IMG/VR virus record: IMGVR_UViG_3300044720_000104
Coordinates: 1-22,010 of that record
Strand: one strand, 5' to 3'
Source: a virus
Length of the DNA stretch: 22,010 nucleotides
The stretch's first letter is position 1; every line of letters begins with the position of its first letter. Below, one piece after another: positions 1-6,278 of this stretch. The notes under the pieces were generated by a model. The model did not search any database. It was not told the DNA's origin and worked only from the letters and a program-made list of their open reading frames with translations. The translations under genes and the position numbers were made by a program.

Positions 1-2139
1 ATTTGGAACGACCACGGCCATTGGGCTGCCACAACCATTTTTCGGAGCGCCGCCCGCTACACAAAAACCCTTTTCAACCTTTCTCCGAACCCTTTTCATT
101 CTTTTCGCGCCGCTACAGTGGACCTCTTTGATCGGCCGCATCCGTCCATGAACCGACAGCTCTTCTGGGAGATGGTCGTGACATGGAATTGTCTGCGTGG
201 CGAATTCTTCATCCTGCCACTCAACGGAATGGATCAGCCTGTGGACCTCGCGGCCAGCGCGCCACTCGTTGAACGCCTGGTCACGCTCGCGCCCGAAATG
301 TTCTGGCACAATGTGGTGGGTTACGATCTGGCTGGCTGGCGTTACACTGGCTCGCCGCTCGTCACGCCGATCCCGTCCGAGTTCCTCCTGCCGAGTGAAG
401 TCATCCATTCGCGGCAGCCCAATCCCTATCTCTACTGGCGCGGCCTGTCTCCGCTCATCCTGGCGATGGTGCCGGCCGCTGCCGACTTCGCGGCGAGCAA
501 ATACAACCAGGGGTATTGGCTCAACAACGCGGACACCGGCGTGATCGTCACGACCGAACAGCAGGCCACACCGGAGCAGCGCGCCGCGATTCTTGCCGCG
601 CTCCGCGAACGCAAGCGCAAGGCCGGCACTGCGGATCGTCCGCTTTTTCTTTGGGGCGGCGCGAAAGTCGAGAAGCCGACGCTCTCCGGGATGGAGACGC
701 AGATGATCGAAAACCGGAAGATGAACCGGCAGGAAATTCTCGCGGTTTTCAAAATGACCGACAGCGTGATCGGTCTCACTGATTCCAAGAGCAGCGCGTT
801 GAGCGGAGGCGGCAGCGCGATCAACCAGGAGGAAATCAAATTCATCGAGTCCACGATCTGTCCACTCTGCGAACACATCGAAGCGGCCGTCGCGCCTGTC
901 GTGAAAACTTTCGGCGATGGTTTGCTCGGTTGGTTCGATGTGGATGGCTTGCCCATCATGCAGGAGGCGCGCCGCTCGCGTCTCGATTCCGCGATCAAAG
1001 CTTTCAGCATCGGCGCGACGTTCAACGAGTTGACCCGGCTCTACGATCTCGGCTTTGAAGAAAAGCCTTGGGGCAATAAATCATTTCTCCCGTTCTCGCT
1101 GCAGGAAGCCGGCAGCGTCGGCGCGGACCTTCCAGCGGAAGATGACCCGGCGACCGTGGGACAAGGGGACAAGGAGAAAGCGAACCCCTTCGCGCGGATG
1201 CAGAAGCTGCTTGGTGAGGTGATTGAAGTGAAAGCGTTGCCCGTTCCGATCCAACTCGGCCTCAAGGAGCTTTGGCAAAAACACATCGCCACGCGGCGCA
1301 AGAGCGTGAAGCAGATGGAGTCCAAGGTCTCGAAAGTGTTGCTCGCCTATCGTGCGACCACGTTGGAGAAACTGAGCAAGATCGAACTTCCAGCTTCCGT
1401 CTCCCAACTATCGGTCTTCGGCGCTGAGCAGCGCTCTCTCATCGATCTCATTTTCGATCCGAAGGCGTTTGGCAAATCGCTCCTCACCGAGTTGACCAAT
1501 CCAATCCTCTCGACTCTGCAGGCGGCCGGCACTGAGCTGCACACCGAACTCGGTATCGACGATCCCTGGAAGATGCCGCCGCAGAAAGCACAGCAATGGA
1601 TTAGCGCGCGCACGCAGAAAATCCAAAACGTGGGCGGGACCGTGCGCGAGCAGCTCAACACCGCGCTGAACGAAGGACTCGATGCCGGCGAGACCATGAA
1701 GGAACTCAGCGACCGCGTGCGCGGAGTCTTCAATCATCTCACCGATGTGGAAGCGGAACGCGTCGCGCGCACGGAAACGAACAGCGCCTACAATGTCGCG
1801 CGCCATGCGGCGATGAAGGATTCTGGCATCGGTTACAAAGCGTGGCTCAGTTCGCATGGTCCACACGTGCGCCCTGGTCATCTAGCCGCCGAAGAACAGT
1901 ATTCGGTGGAAACCCCGATCCCGGTGGATGAGCCATTCAGCGTCTACTTTCTCGAAGGCGGCTTTCCGAAATACGAAGACCTGATGTATCCCGGCGATCC
2001 CTCCGGTTCGCCGGGCAACATCATCAACTGCCAGTGCATCCAGCTCGCGGCGAAAAAGAAATCCGAGGATGAAAAGAGTTTTGTCTTCGCGGTCTGCGGC
2101 CTGGGCGAAGTCACGTTCACCAAGGAGGCGCGCACGTGA
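1..2139 (+). CDS. Portal protein fused to MuF head-morphogenesis domain (5' end missing)
   Basis: The reading frame is open from base 1, so the gene starts before the window. A GTG at 118 is internal: the 39 codons before it encode portal-like sequence. Numbering visible residues from base 1, about 1-360 resemble an HK97-family portal, the dodecameric ring at the head vertex through which DNA is packaged. A helical linker covers about 370-540. Residues about 544-685 match the MuF/SPP1 gp7 minor head family: RTETNSAYN near 590, VRPGHLAAEEQ near 623 and the terminal NCQC near 676. MuF proteins are usually separate products encoded just after the portal, so this is a translational fusion. The following protease gene overlaps by four bases (GTGA), which fits standard late-operon order. 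Portal and MuF assignments come from motif recognition; I am confident of both. Confidence 0.88.
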   Translation: MWNDHGHWAATTIFRSAARYTKTLFNLSPNPFHSFRAATVDLFDRPHPSMNRQLFWEMVVTWNCLRGEFFILPLNGMDQPVDLAASAPLVERLVTLAPEMFWHNVVGYDLAGWRYTGSPLVTPIPSEFLLPSEVIHSRQPNPYLYWRGLSPLILAMVPAAADFAASKYNQGYWLNNADTGVIVTTEQQATPEQRAAILAALRERKRKAGTADRPLFLWGGAKVEKPTLSGMETQMIENRKMNRQEILAVFKMTDSVIGLTDSKSSALSGGGSAINQEEIKFIESTICPLCEHIEAAVAPVVKTFGDGLLGWFDVDGLPIMQEARRSRLDSAIKAFSIGATFNELTRLYDLGFEEKPWGNKSFLPFSLQEAGSVGADLPAEDDPATVGQGDKEKANPFARMQKLLGEVIEVKALPVPIQLGLKELWQKHIATRRKSVKQMESKVSKVLLAYRATTLEKLSKIELPASVSQLSVFGAEQRSLIDLIFDPKAFGKSLLTELTNPILSTLQAAGTELHTELGIDDPWKMPPQKAQQWISARTQKIQNVGGTVREQLNTALNEGLDAGETMKELSDRVRGVFNHLTDVEAERVARTETNSAYNVARHAAMKDSGIGYKAWLSSHGPHVRPGHLAAEEQYSVETPIPVDEPFSVYFLEGGFPKYEDLMYPGDPSGSPGNIINCQCIQLAAKKKSEDEKSFVFAVCGLGEVTFTKEART

Positions 2140-3113
2140 AAGGAATGAAGCGCATCACCAGAGACGCCTTCGACAAATACCGCGAACAAATGGGCGCGGA
2201 ATATGTTGATGACATTCTCGCAAAGCTTGGACTCGGTCCGAAATACGTTGCACCGGAGAAGCAACTTTTCAAATGCGCGCGCTGCGGTGGCGAGAACGCT
2301 TACTGGCACGAGTTCGGTGCCGACTGTGATGCAGGCCAGAACTACATGGCGCTCTATTGCCCCGACTGCGGTCATGAGGATGAGAACCCCAAGAAGCAAA
2401 TCATGAAACCACTCACTGAAGAATTTGGCGACCGCCTGGTCACGCTGCACACCGGCGCAGTTGGGTTGCGCGGCGGCATCATCAGCGAAGTGAAAGCCGT
2501 CGCGGATGACGAGAGCTGCCTTGACTTCATCGGCAGCGACAATCGCGTGGACCGCTACGGTGAAGTGATCGAGCAAGACGGTTGGGACACGAAAAACTTT
2601 CTGGCTAATCCCGTGATTCCTGACTGCCACGATTATTCCAGCGTGGCCCGCATCCTGGGCCGCGCGAAATCTCTGGCCGTGAAAGATGTGGCAGGCCGCA
2701 AGGCCCTGCACAACCGCGTCAGCTTCGCGATGGACAACCCACTCGGCGCGATGGCGTTCAAGATGGCGAGCAAGGGTTTCATTCCCGCGCAGAGCGTCGG
2801 CTTCATCCCGCTCACCTGGACCAACGGTGTCGGCAAAGACCAGCCCGCGCGCACTTACAAGAAATGTGAGTTGCTGGAAATTTCCCTGGTCGTGGTCCCG
2901 GCCAATCCCGGCGCGACGAACCAAATAACGAAAGCGCTCAACGAAGGCGCGATCAACAAGAGCGACCTGCGCGCGTGCGCGGAGTTCTTCAAACAATTTT
3001 GCAGTGGCCAGGGAGACGACGAAGCCAAGGCCCGCGCAACCGGCTCGTCAGTCCATTTTGCGCAGTTGCTGTCAATCGGGCGAGCCACGACGGCCGCGCT
3101 CAAACACACGTAA
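2136..3113 (+). CDS. HK97-type prohead protease with N-terminal zinc ribbon
   Basis: This is the serine protease that cleaves the capsid protein's scaffold-like arm and itself during head maturation (peptidase U35/S78 family). Residues about 125-265 carry the fold: DFIGSDNRVDRYGEVI, a candidate catalytic His165 in PDCHDY, candidate Ser220 in AQSVGF, and the late strand ELLEISLVVVPANP. Residues 47-78 add a zinc ribbon (C47xxC50 and C75xxC78), which is not part of the usual protease domain. The GTG start overlaps the portal stop (GTGA) and has a strong AAGGAGG ribosome binding site at 2122-2128. At 325 residues it is longer than typical members, because of the ribbon and a C-terminal tail. It lies directly before the capsid gene, as expected. 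Confidence 0.88.
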   Translation: MKGMKRITRDAFDKYREQMGAEYVDDILAKLGLGPKYVAPEKQLFKCARCGGENAYWHEFGADCDAGQNYMALYCPDCGHEDENPKKQIMKPLTEEFGDRLVTLHTGAVGLRGGIISEVKAVADDESCLDFIGSDNRVDRYGEVIEQDGWDTKNFLANPVIPDCHDYSSVARILGRAKSLAVKDVAGRKALHNRVSFAMDNPLGAMAFKMASKGFIPAQSVGFIPLTWTNGVGKDQPARTYKKCELLEISLVVVPANPGATNQITKALNEGAINKSDLRACAEFFKQFCSGQGDDEAKARATGSSVHFAQLLSIGRATTAALKHT

Positions 3114-3123
3114 ACCAAAATCG
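3112..3123 (+). repeat. 12-base leader repeat, copy 1
   Basis: AAACCAAAATCG lies 8 bases before the capsid start codon. An identical copy lies 10 bases before the next gene's start (4721-4732). Neither start has a recognisable Shine-Dalgarno motif, so this A-rich leader may help translation, or it may be part of a dispersed degenerate heptamer repeat. Confidence 0.5.
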
Positions 3124-3131
3124 TAATTCAC

Positions 3132-4661
3132 ATGCACAATCTATTGTTCAAACGATACAAGCACACGACCGCATTGCTTGCTGTCATCATTAGCGCGGCC
3201 CTGCTCGTCGCACTCTCGTTCATCCCGGTCGCTGCCGGCATTAGTGTCGTTGGTCTCTACCAGCTCAGCCAGTTCGCCATGTCGAAGCGCTCGCTGCACT
3301 GCTACACCGGCGTGCTCACGCCGGAGCAGGTTAAAGAGTTCGAGAAAATCTGCGGTGAACTCAAAGGCCACGCCGAACATTTCCCACTGCTGAAACAACT
3401 TGCCGAGAAGGGCGATGGCGGCTGGGAGGAAACGAAGAAAACGATCAAGGGGCTGGTCGATCTCATCAACGGCGAAAAGAAGCGCGTGGATGAACTCCAG
3501 GCGACGGTCGGCAAGATGAGAAAAGAATTGGCCACGCGCGCCAGCGGAACGGGCGTGCGCTGGATCAAGAACGTGCCCTTCGTCACGGACGATTGCGCGC
3601 AGCACATCGCCGCCTCGTTTGTCCTGGACTGCGCCCGGCTCGGTGCCAAGGCGATGAAGCAGTTGAATAAGAGCGAAGCGCAGCACGAAGGGCTGATTGC
3701 CAGAGCGTGTGAGCTACTCGGTATCGAAGTGAAGACCGCGATGGGAACAACCCAGGCACCATTGCCGACGAACTTCATTTCGCAGATCACCGAACTTGTC
3801 TTTGCTTATGGCCAGGCCCGGCAATACGCCACGGTCTACCCACTCGGCGCTGGCACCACGAAGCTGCCACGCCTCACGGCGGGTGAAGATGACTTCGGTT
3901 TCCTCGGCGCGGGTCGCGCAGCGGGAATGAGCGCGGCGATTGGCGAGAAGCGCGTGGGCGTTACGCTCGTGTCTTTCGATCCATCGAAGGCGGGCGGCAT
4001 CATTCGCATTCCGTTCGAACTGGAGGAAGACACGTTCATCCAGCTCGGCCAATTCCTGAGCCGCTACATAGCGCGCCAGTTCGCCAAACTGGAAGACAAC
4101 ACGCTGTTCCTCGGCGATGGCACCGCCACTTACGGAAACATCTCGGGCATCATTAAGTATGCCCAGACGAATACGGATTACCTACTCTCTCTCGAAGCAG
4201 GCAAAACCAAGCCGAGCGATGCGACGCTGGACGACTTCCGCAACCTGCGCAACAAGGTGAGCGCGGCGGTGCTCTCGAACATGGCGGCCAATGGCCAGAC
4301 CGCTGCCGCTTATTACCTGCATCCGACCTGGGACGCGAAACTGGTCTCGTTCAACGACAAGAACCAGCCGTTCAACTATCAGCGCGGCAACGGACTCGCG
4401 GGCGCGACGCTCGACGGGTTCCCGGTGCGTTGGGTTGGAGCCATGCAGCCTTACGGCACCGCGGCCGCCGCGAGCAAGCAGATCGCCGTCTTCGGCGACA
4501 TTGCCTATTGGTATCTGGGAGAGCGCGGTTCCACCCGCATCGACGTGAGCACGGAAGTGTTCTTCGCCACGGATGAGCTCGCGATGCGCGCGCTCGAAAG
4601 CATCGATGTCCAGGCGCTGGCGACCGATGCCGTCGCGTCGATGCAGACCCCGGCTGCGTAA
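3132..4661 (+). CDS. Major capsid protein, HK97 fold, with N-terminal membrane segment
   Basis: This forms the icosahedral shell. After a charged helical region (about residues 60-140, rich in K and E, resembling the HK97 delta or scaffold domain) comes the capsid body. Typical segments are FLGDGTATYGNISGII near 334 and RSTRIDVSTEVFFATDELAMRA-like sequence near the C-terminus. The N-terminus is odd: basic residues (KRYKH) precede a hydrophobic stretch at about 14-48, like a membrane anchor or signal sequence. An internal ATG at 3279 would remove it and leave 460 residues. I keep the first ATG because it sits 18 bases after the protease stop and the positive-then-hydrophobic pattern looks selected. 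No clear Shine-Dalgarno motif precedes either start. Confidence 0.85.
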   Translation: MHNLLFKRYKHTTALLAVIISAALLVALSFIPVAAGISVVGLYQLSQFAMSKRSLHCYTGVLTPEQVKEFEKICGELKGHAEHFPLLKQLAEKGDGGWEETKKTIKGLVDLINGEKKRVDELQATVGKMRKELATRASGTGVRWIKNVPFVTDDCAQHIAASFVLDCARLGAKAMKQLNKSEAQHEGLIARACELLGIEVKTAMGTTQAPLPTNFISQITELVFAYGQARQYATVYPLGAGTTKLPRLTAGEDDFGFLGAGRAAGMSAAIGEKRVGVTLVSFDPSKAGGIIRIPFELEEDTFIQLGQFLSRYIARQFAKLEDNTLFLGDGTATYGNISGIIKYAQTNTDYLLSLEAGKTKPSDATLDDFRNLRNKVSAAVLSNMAANGQTAAAYYLHPTWDAKLVSFNDKNQPFNYQRGNGLAGATLDGFPVRWVGAMQPYGTAAAASKQIAVFGDIAYWYLGERGSTRIDVSTEVFFATDELAMRALESIDVQALATDAVASMQTPAA

Positions 4662-4682
4662 TCACTCTATGTAAAAACACAC

Positions 4683-4713
4683 GCCGCCCCGTGCGAAGCG
4701 AAGGCGGGGCGGC
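4683..4713 (+). terminator. GC-rich hairpin after the capsid gene
   Basis: A perfect 9-bp inverted repeat, GCCGCCCCG (4683-4691) with CGGGGCGGC (4705-4713), encloses a 13-base loop. It sits 21 bases after the capsid stop. No T tract follows, so it is not a classical intrinsic terminator. It could partly terminate transcription or stabilise the abundant capsid mRNA at its 3' end. Confidence 0.5.
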
Positions 4714-4720
4714 AATTCCA

Positions 4721-4732
4721 AAACCAAAATCG
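4721..4732 (+). repeat. 12-base leader repeat, copy 2
   Basis: AAACCAAAATCG is repeated exactly from 3112-3123, again just before a start codon (ATG at 4743). Around it, 4715-4748 reads as a degenerate 7-base period (CCAAAAT, CGAAACT, CGAATAT). Confidence 0.5.
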
Positions 4733-4742
4733 AAACTCGAAT

Positions 4743-5363
4743 ATGAAAAGATTATTTCTCGCGGGCGTTGCCGGGCTGCTGCTCTCAACTCTCAACTCTC
4801 AACTCTCAACCAGCTGGGCCGCTTCACCGACCTACGTGACCAAGACCGCGCTGGGCGGCGGCCATACCAATCCGATTACCGGTGGGGCCACTGCCATCTT
4901 CAAGGCCGATCCCAATTTGCAGCTTCGGATCGTGGGCTTGAACTGGAACAGCGATTCCAACACGGCCGCCGCCATTTTCTATCCCGGCGCTGCGGCCTAC
5001 GCGGTCATGTTCACCAATCCGACCACCACGTTCACCACGCAATACGTGGATCGCACGGCCGGGATGGTTCCGCAAACCGAGTTCGTCCTCGAACATGCGG
5101 GCGTTGCCTACATCTGCACGCTGGTTAGTACCAACAGCGCGACCAACGCCGTCTTCAATCCGGGCGCGTTCGGCGTGTTGTCGAGTGTGGGCGACAGCCT
5201 CTACGCCCTCGGCGTGTCGAACTCGATCCCCATCGGCGCGACGACCAACGCCCAGAACGGTGAAGCGATCTACGTGGGTCCGGTCGGACGGCCTGTCGTG
5301 GTCCGCATCGCGCCATCCCTGGTGACGAACAAGATCAACACCGTCACGGGCCGCTACGAATAA
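4743..5363 (+). CDS. Beta-rich secreted-type protein, possible capsid decoration protein
   Basis: A 206-residue protein that I do not recognise by family. Residues 1-27 look like a signal peptide: MKRLF, then a hydrophobic core, then a WAA cleavage-like end. The remainder is rich in T, N, A, V and G and looks beta-structured (TNPTTTFTTQYVD, YVGPVGRPVVVRIAP). Its position right after the major capsid gene is where head decoration (cement) proteins are often encoded, so that role is plausible but unproven. A true signal peptide would be odd for a virion part assembled in the cytoplasm. Codons 14-23 are encoded by four perfect copies of a 7-base repeat. A hairpin (4683-4713) and leader repeat lie upstream, so it may be transcribed at a different level from the capsid gene. 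Confidence 0.6.
   Translation: MKRLFLAGVAGLLLSTLNSQLSTSWAASPTYVTKTALGGGHTNPITGGATAIFKADPNLQLRIVGLNWNSDSNTAAAIFYPGAAAYAVMFTNPTTTFTTQYVDRTAGMVPQTEFVLEHAGVAYICTLVSTNSATNAVFNPGAFGVLSSVGDSLYALGVSNSIPIGATTNAQNGEAIYVGPVGRPVVVRIAPSLVTNKINTVTGRYE
4782..4810 (+). repeat. (CTCTCAA)x4 heptanucleotide tandem repeat
   Basis: Four perfect tandem copies of CTCTCAA plus one further C lie inside the signal-peptide-coding part of the gene at 4743. The unit is not a multiple of three, so each gain or loss of a copy shifts the reading frame. Confidence 0.9.
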
Positions 5364-5392
5364 AACCATCACATCGAAAGAACGAGGAACCG

Positions 5393-5596
5393 ATGCAAGA
5401 GCCGCCGAAGGATCGAATGATGAAGTCGAGAGAAGTCACTACTCGGCCTTCGTCGGCTTCTAGCGAACTGCTGCCGCAGGGTGAACCACAGCGCGGGGAA
5501 TGCTCCGTGTGCAACGGCGCAATCGTCCGCTACGGCACCGGCATTTGGCACCACGTCACGTTCACATCCGGCCACGGCGCTTTTCCAAAACGATGA
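5393..5596 (+). CDS. Small CxxC putative zinc-binding protein
   Basis: A 67-residue protein with no family I can name. The N-terminal half is polar and probably disordered. The C-terminal half holds CSVCNGAIVRYGTGIWHH, a Cys-x-x-Cys followed by His-His that could bind zinc. The ATG is preceded by GAGGA at 5384-5388, a reasonable ribosome binding site. It is the last gene of the head block before the non-coding, highly folded stretch at 5619-5916. It could be a small head or connector accessory protein, but only position suggests that. Confidence 0.55.
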   Translation: MQEPPKDRMMKSREVTTRPSSASSELLPQGEPQRGECSVCNGAIVRYGTGIWHHVTFTSGHGAFPKR

Positions 5597-5618
5597 CCCT
5601 CTCGATCCAAAAGCAAAA

Positions 5619-5693
5619 TGCCCCCCGCACGTTGAGACGCGCGGGAGGCAGCTTGCCTCAACGGCGAAGTGAACCCGCGCCGCACGGGGGGCA
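5619..5693. other. Folded domain 1: closing stem with internal pseudoknot-capable repeats
   Basis: The outer stem is TGCCCCCCG (5619-5627) with CGGGGGGCA (5685-5693). Inside, GTTGAG (5631-5636) matches CTCAAC (5657-5662) and GCGCGGG (5639-5645) matches CCCGCGC (5674-5680), giving interleaved order. AGGCA/TGCCT (5646-5650/5654-5658) is a small inner hairpin that competes with CTCAAC by two bases. Confidence 0.6.
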
Positions 5694-5711
5694 AAGTAAA
5701 TCGCCTGCCAC

Positions 5712-5789
5712 CGGTGAAAAGTCTGGCCCACGCTTCCTCACGTGTCCAGTTCGTGAGTGCGCGTGCTGGACAGGCCAGACCGTTCACCG
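5712..5789. other. Folded domain 2: long arm with two mutually exclusive inner hairpins
   Basis: The base stems are CGGTGAA/TTCACCG (5712-5718/5783-5789) and GTCTGGCC/GGCCAGAC (5721-5728/5773-5780). Above them, fold A pairs CACGC/GCGTG (5729-5733/5761-5765) and CTCACG/CGTGAG (5737-5742/5752-5757). Fold B pairs TGTCCAG (5743-5749) with CTGGACA (5766-5772). Both folds stack directly on the base stem, but on opposite strands. Confidence 0.65.
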
Positions 5790-5796
5790 CCGCAAT

Positions 5797-5873
5797 GCAG
5801 TCATCCCTGCTGTCGGATGCGTTGTTGCGCCGCACGCATCACGGGCGAAAGCGGTTCGACTGCTGCAGCAGTC
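5797..5873. other. Folded domain 3: shared pairing partner and 16-bp perfect palindrome
   Basis: GACTGC at 5858-5863 can pair with GCAGTC at 5797-5802, enclosing hairpin GATGCGT/ACGCATC (5816-5822/5834-5840). It can instead pair with GCAGTC at 5868-5873, forming the palindrome GACTGCTGCAGCAGTC (5858-5873). That local hairpin is extended by AAGCGG/CCGCTT (5849-5854/5878-5883), which in turn excludes the CGGTC/GACCG hairpin (5874-5890). Confidence 0.55.
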
Positions 5874-5922
5874 CGGTCCGCTTCAGACCGAGAGCCGCGC
5901 GGGGATCAGCCGCGCGACAAAA

Positions 5923-6240
5923 TCACTCCAGTTCGATGGCGTTCCATCGCTCAATCAAAACGTCCCAGTCATCGGCATCAAGTTCCCCAAGATGGTAAAA
6001 CGGCGCCAGCGCGATTTGAGCCGCGAGGGATTGCAGGTCGGTGTTGGCATGAATCTCGATGGTAGCGAGGAACTGATCTCCGCTGCCAACCTGAGTGAGT
6101 TTCACCAACGCCTCTTTGGTGGAGGCTCGTTTAACATCCACGTCGTAGCCGCCGTTGATAGTGATGTTCACGGTATAGCTCAGCCCATTGGACACAGTGC
6201 CATAGTGGTTGTCGTTTCTGCGCTTCAACGTCTTGTTCAT
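5923..6240 (-). CDS. Unknown 105-residue protein on the opposite strand (moron-like)
   Basis: This is the only gene I accept on the minus strand. I do not recognise the family. Residue and codon use look natural: YTVNITINGGYDVDVKRA suggests beta strands at the N-terminus, and a helical acidic C-terminus follows (GELDADDWDVLIERWNAIE). There are no cysteines, membrane segments or signal peptide. I chose the ATG at 6240, preceded on its own strand by AAAGG, rather than a GTG 11 codons further out. It lies inside a plus-strand late operon between a head gene and a connector gene, with a folded region downstream and a palindrome upstream. That is the usual arrangement of a moron, a gene added to a phage with its own expression signals. 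The opposite-strand reading here looks like an antisense shadow. Confidence 0.7.
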   Translation of the reverse strand: MNKTLKRRNDNHYGTVSNGLSYTVNITINGGYDVDVKRASTKEALVKLTQVGSGDQFLATIEIHANTDLQSLAAQIALAPFYHLGELDADDWDVLIERWNAIELE

Positions 6241-6278
6241 AACTGCCTTTTTGTTTTCGGTTCCGGGTCTCACGCCGG

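Larger units (their letters stand above)
5619..5916. ncRNA. Densely folded non-coding element with interleaved inverted repeats
   Basis: Between the plus-strand gene ending at 5596 and the minus-strand gene ending at 5923 there is no convincing coding sequence, but perfect stems follow one another closely. They are a 9-bp closed domain at 5619-5693, a multi-stem arm at 5712-5789, a third domain at 5797-5873, a 5-bp hairpin at 5874-5890 (CGGTC/GACCG) and a 7-bp hairpin at 5896-5916 (CGCGCGG/CCGCGCG). Two domains have A-B-A'-B' order, the topology of pseudoknots or RNA switches. I match no known RNA family. The strand is uncertain. Loop lengths in the first domain favour the plus strand. On the minus strand the element would be the 3' UTR of the gene at 5923-6240 and would end in a T-rich run (complement of 5606-5618), suiting a terminator. 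A DNA-level role (recombination or cruciform) is also possible. Confidence 0.5.

Noticed and set aside
118-2139. GTG at 118 as the true start of the portal gene
   Set aside because: The frame is open to base 1 and the residues before 118 continue the portal sequence, so the real start is upstream.
1944-2996. 350-codon antisense frame over portal end and protease
   Set aside because: It is fully antisense to two clearly identified genes and has shadow-like His/Val/Arg composition.
5530-5835. Minus-strand open frame of 101 codons in the folded element
   Set aside because: Composition (Arg, Ala, Pro) is typical of chance frames in GC-rich palindromic DNA, and there is no supporting start signal.
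5849-5873. GGTTCGACT resembling a tRNA or tmRNA T-loop
   Set aside because: The base after the seven-base loop does not pair as a T-stem requires, and no acceptor or D-arm partner is visible; no tmRNA tag frame was seen.
5619-5916. Integron attC, group I/II intron or hammerhead ribozyme
   Set aside because: I find no attC core pair, no intron catalytic-core or domain V pattern, and no CTGANGA...GAAA arrangement.
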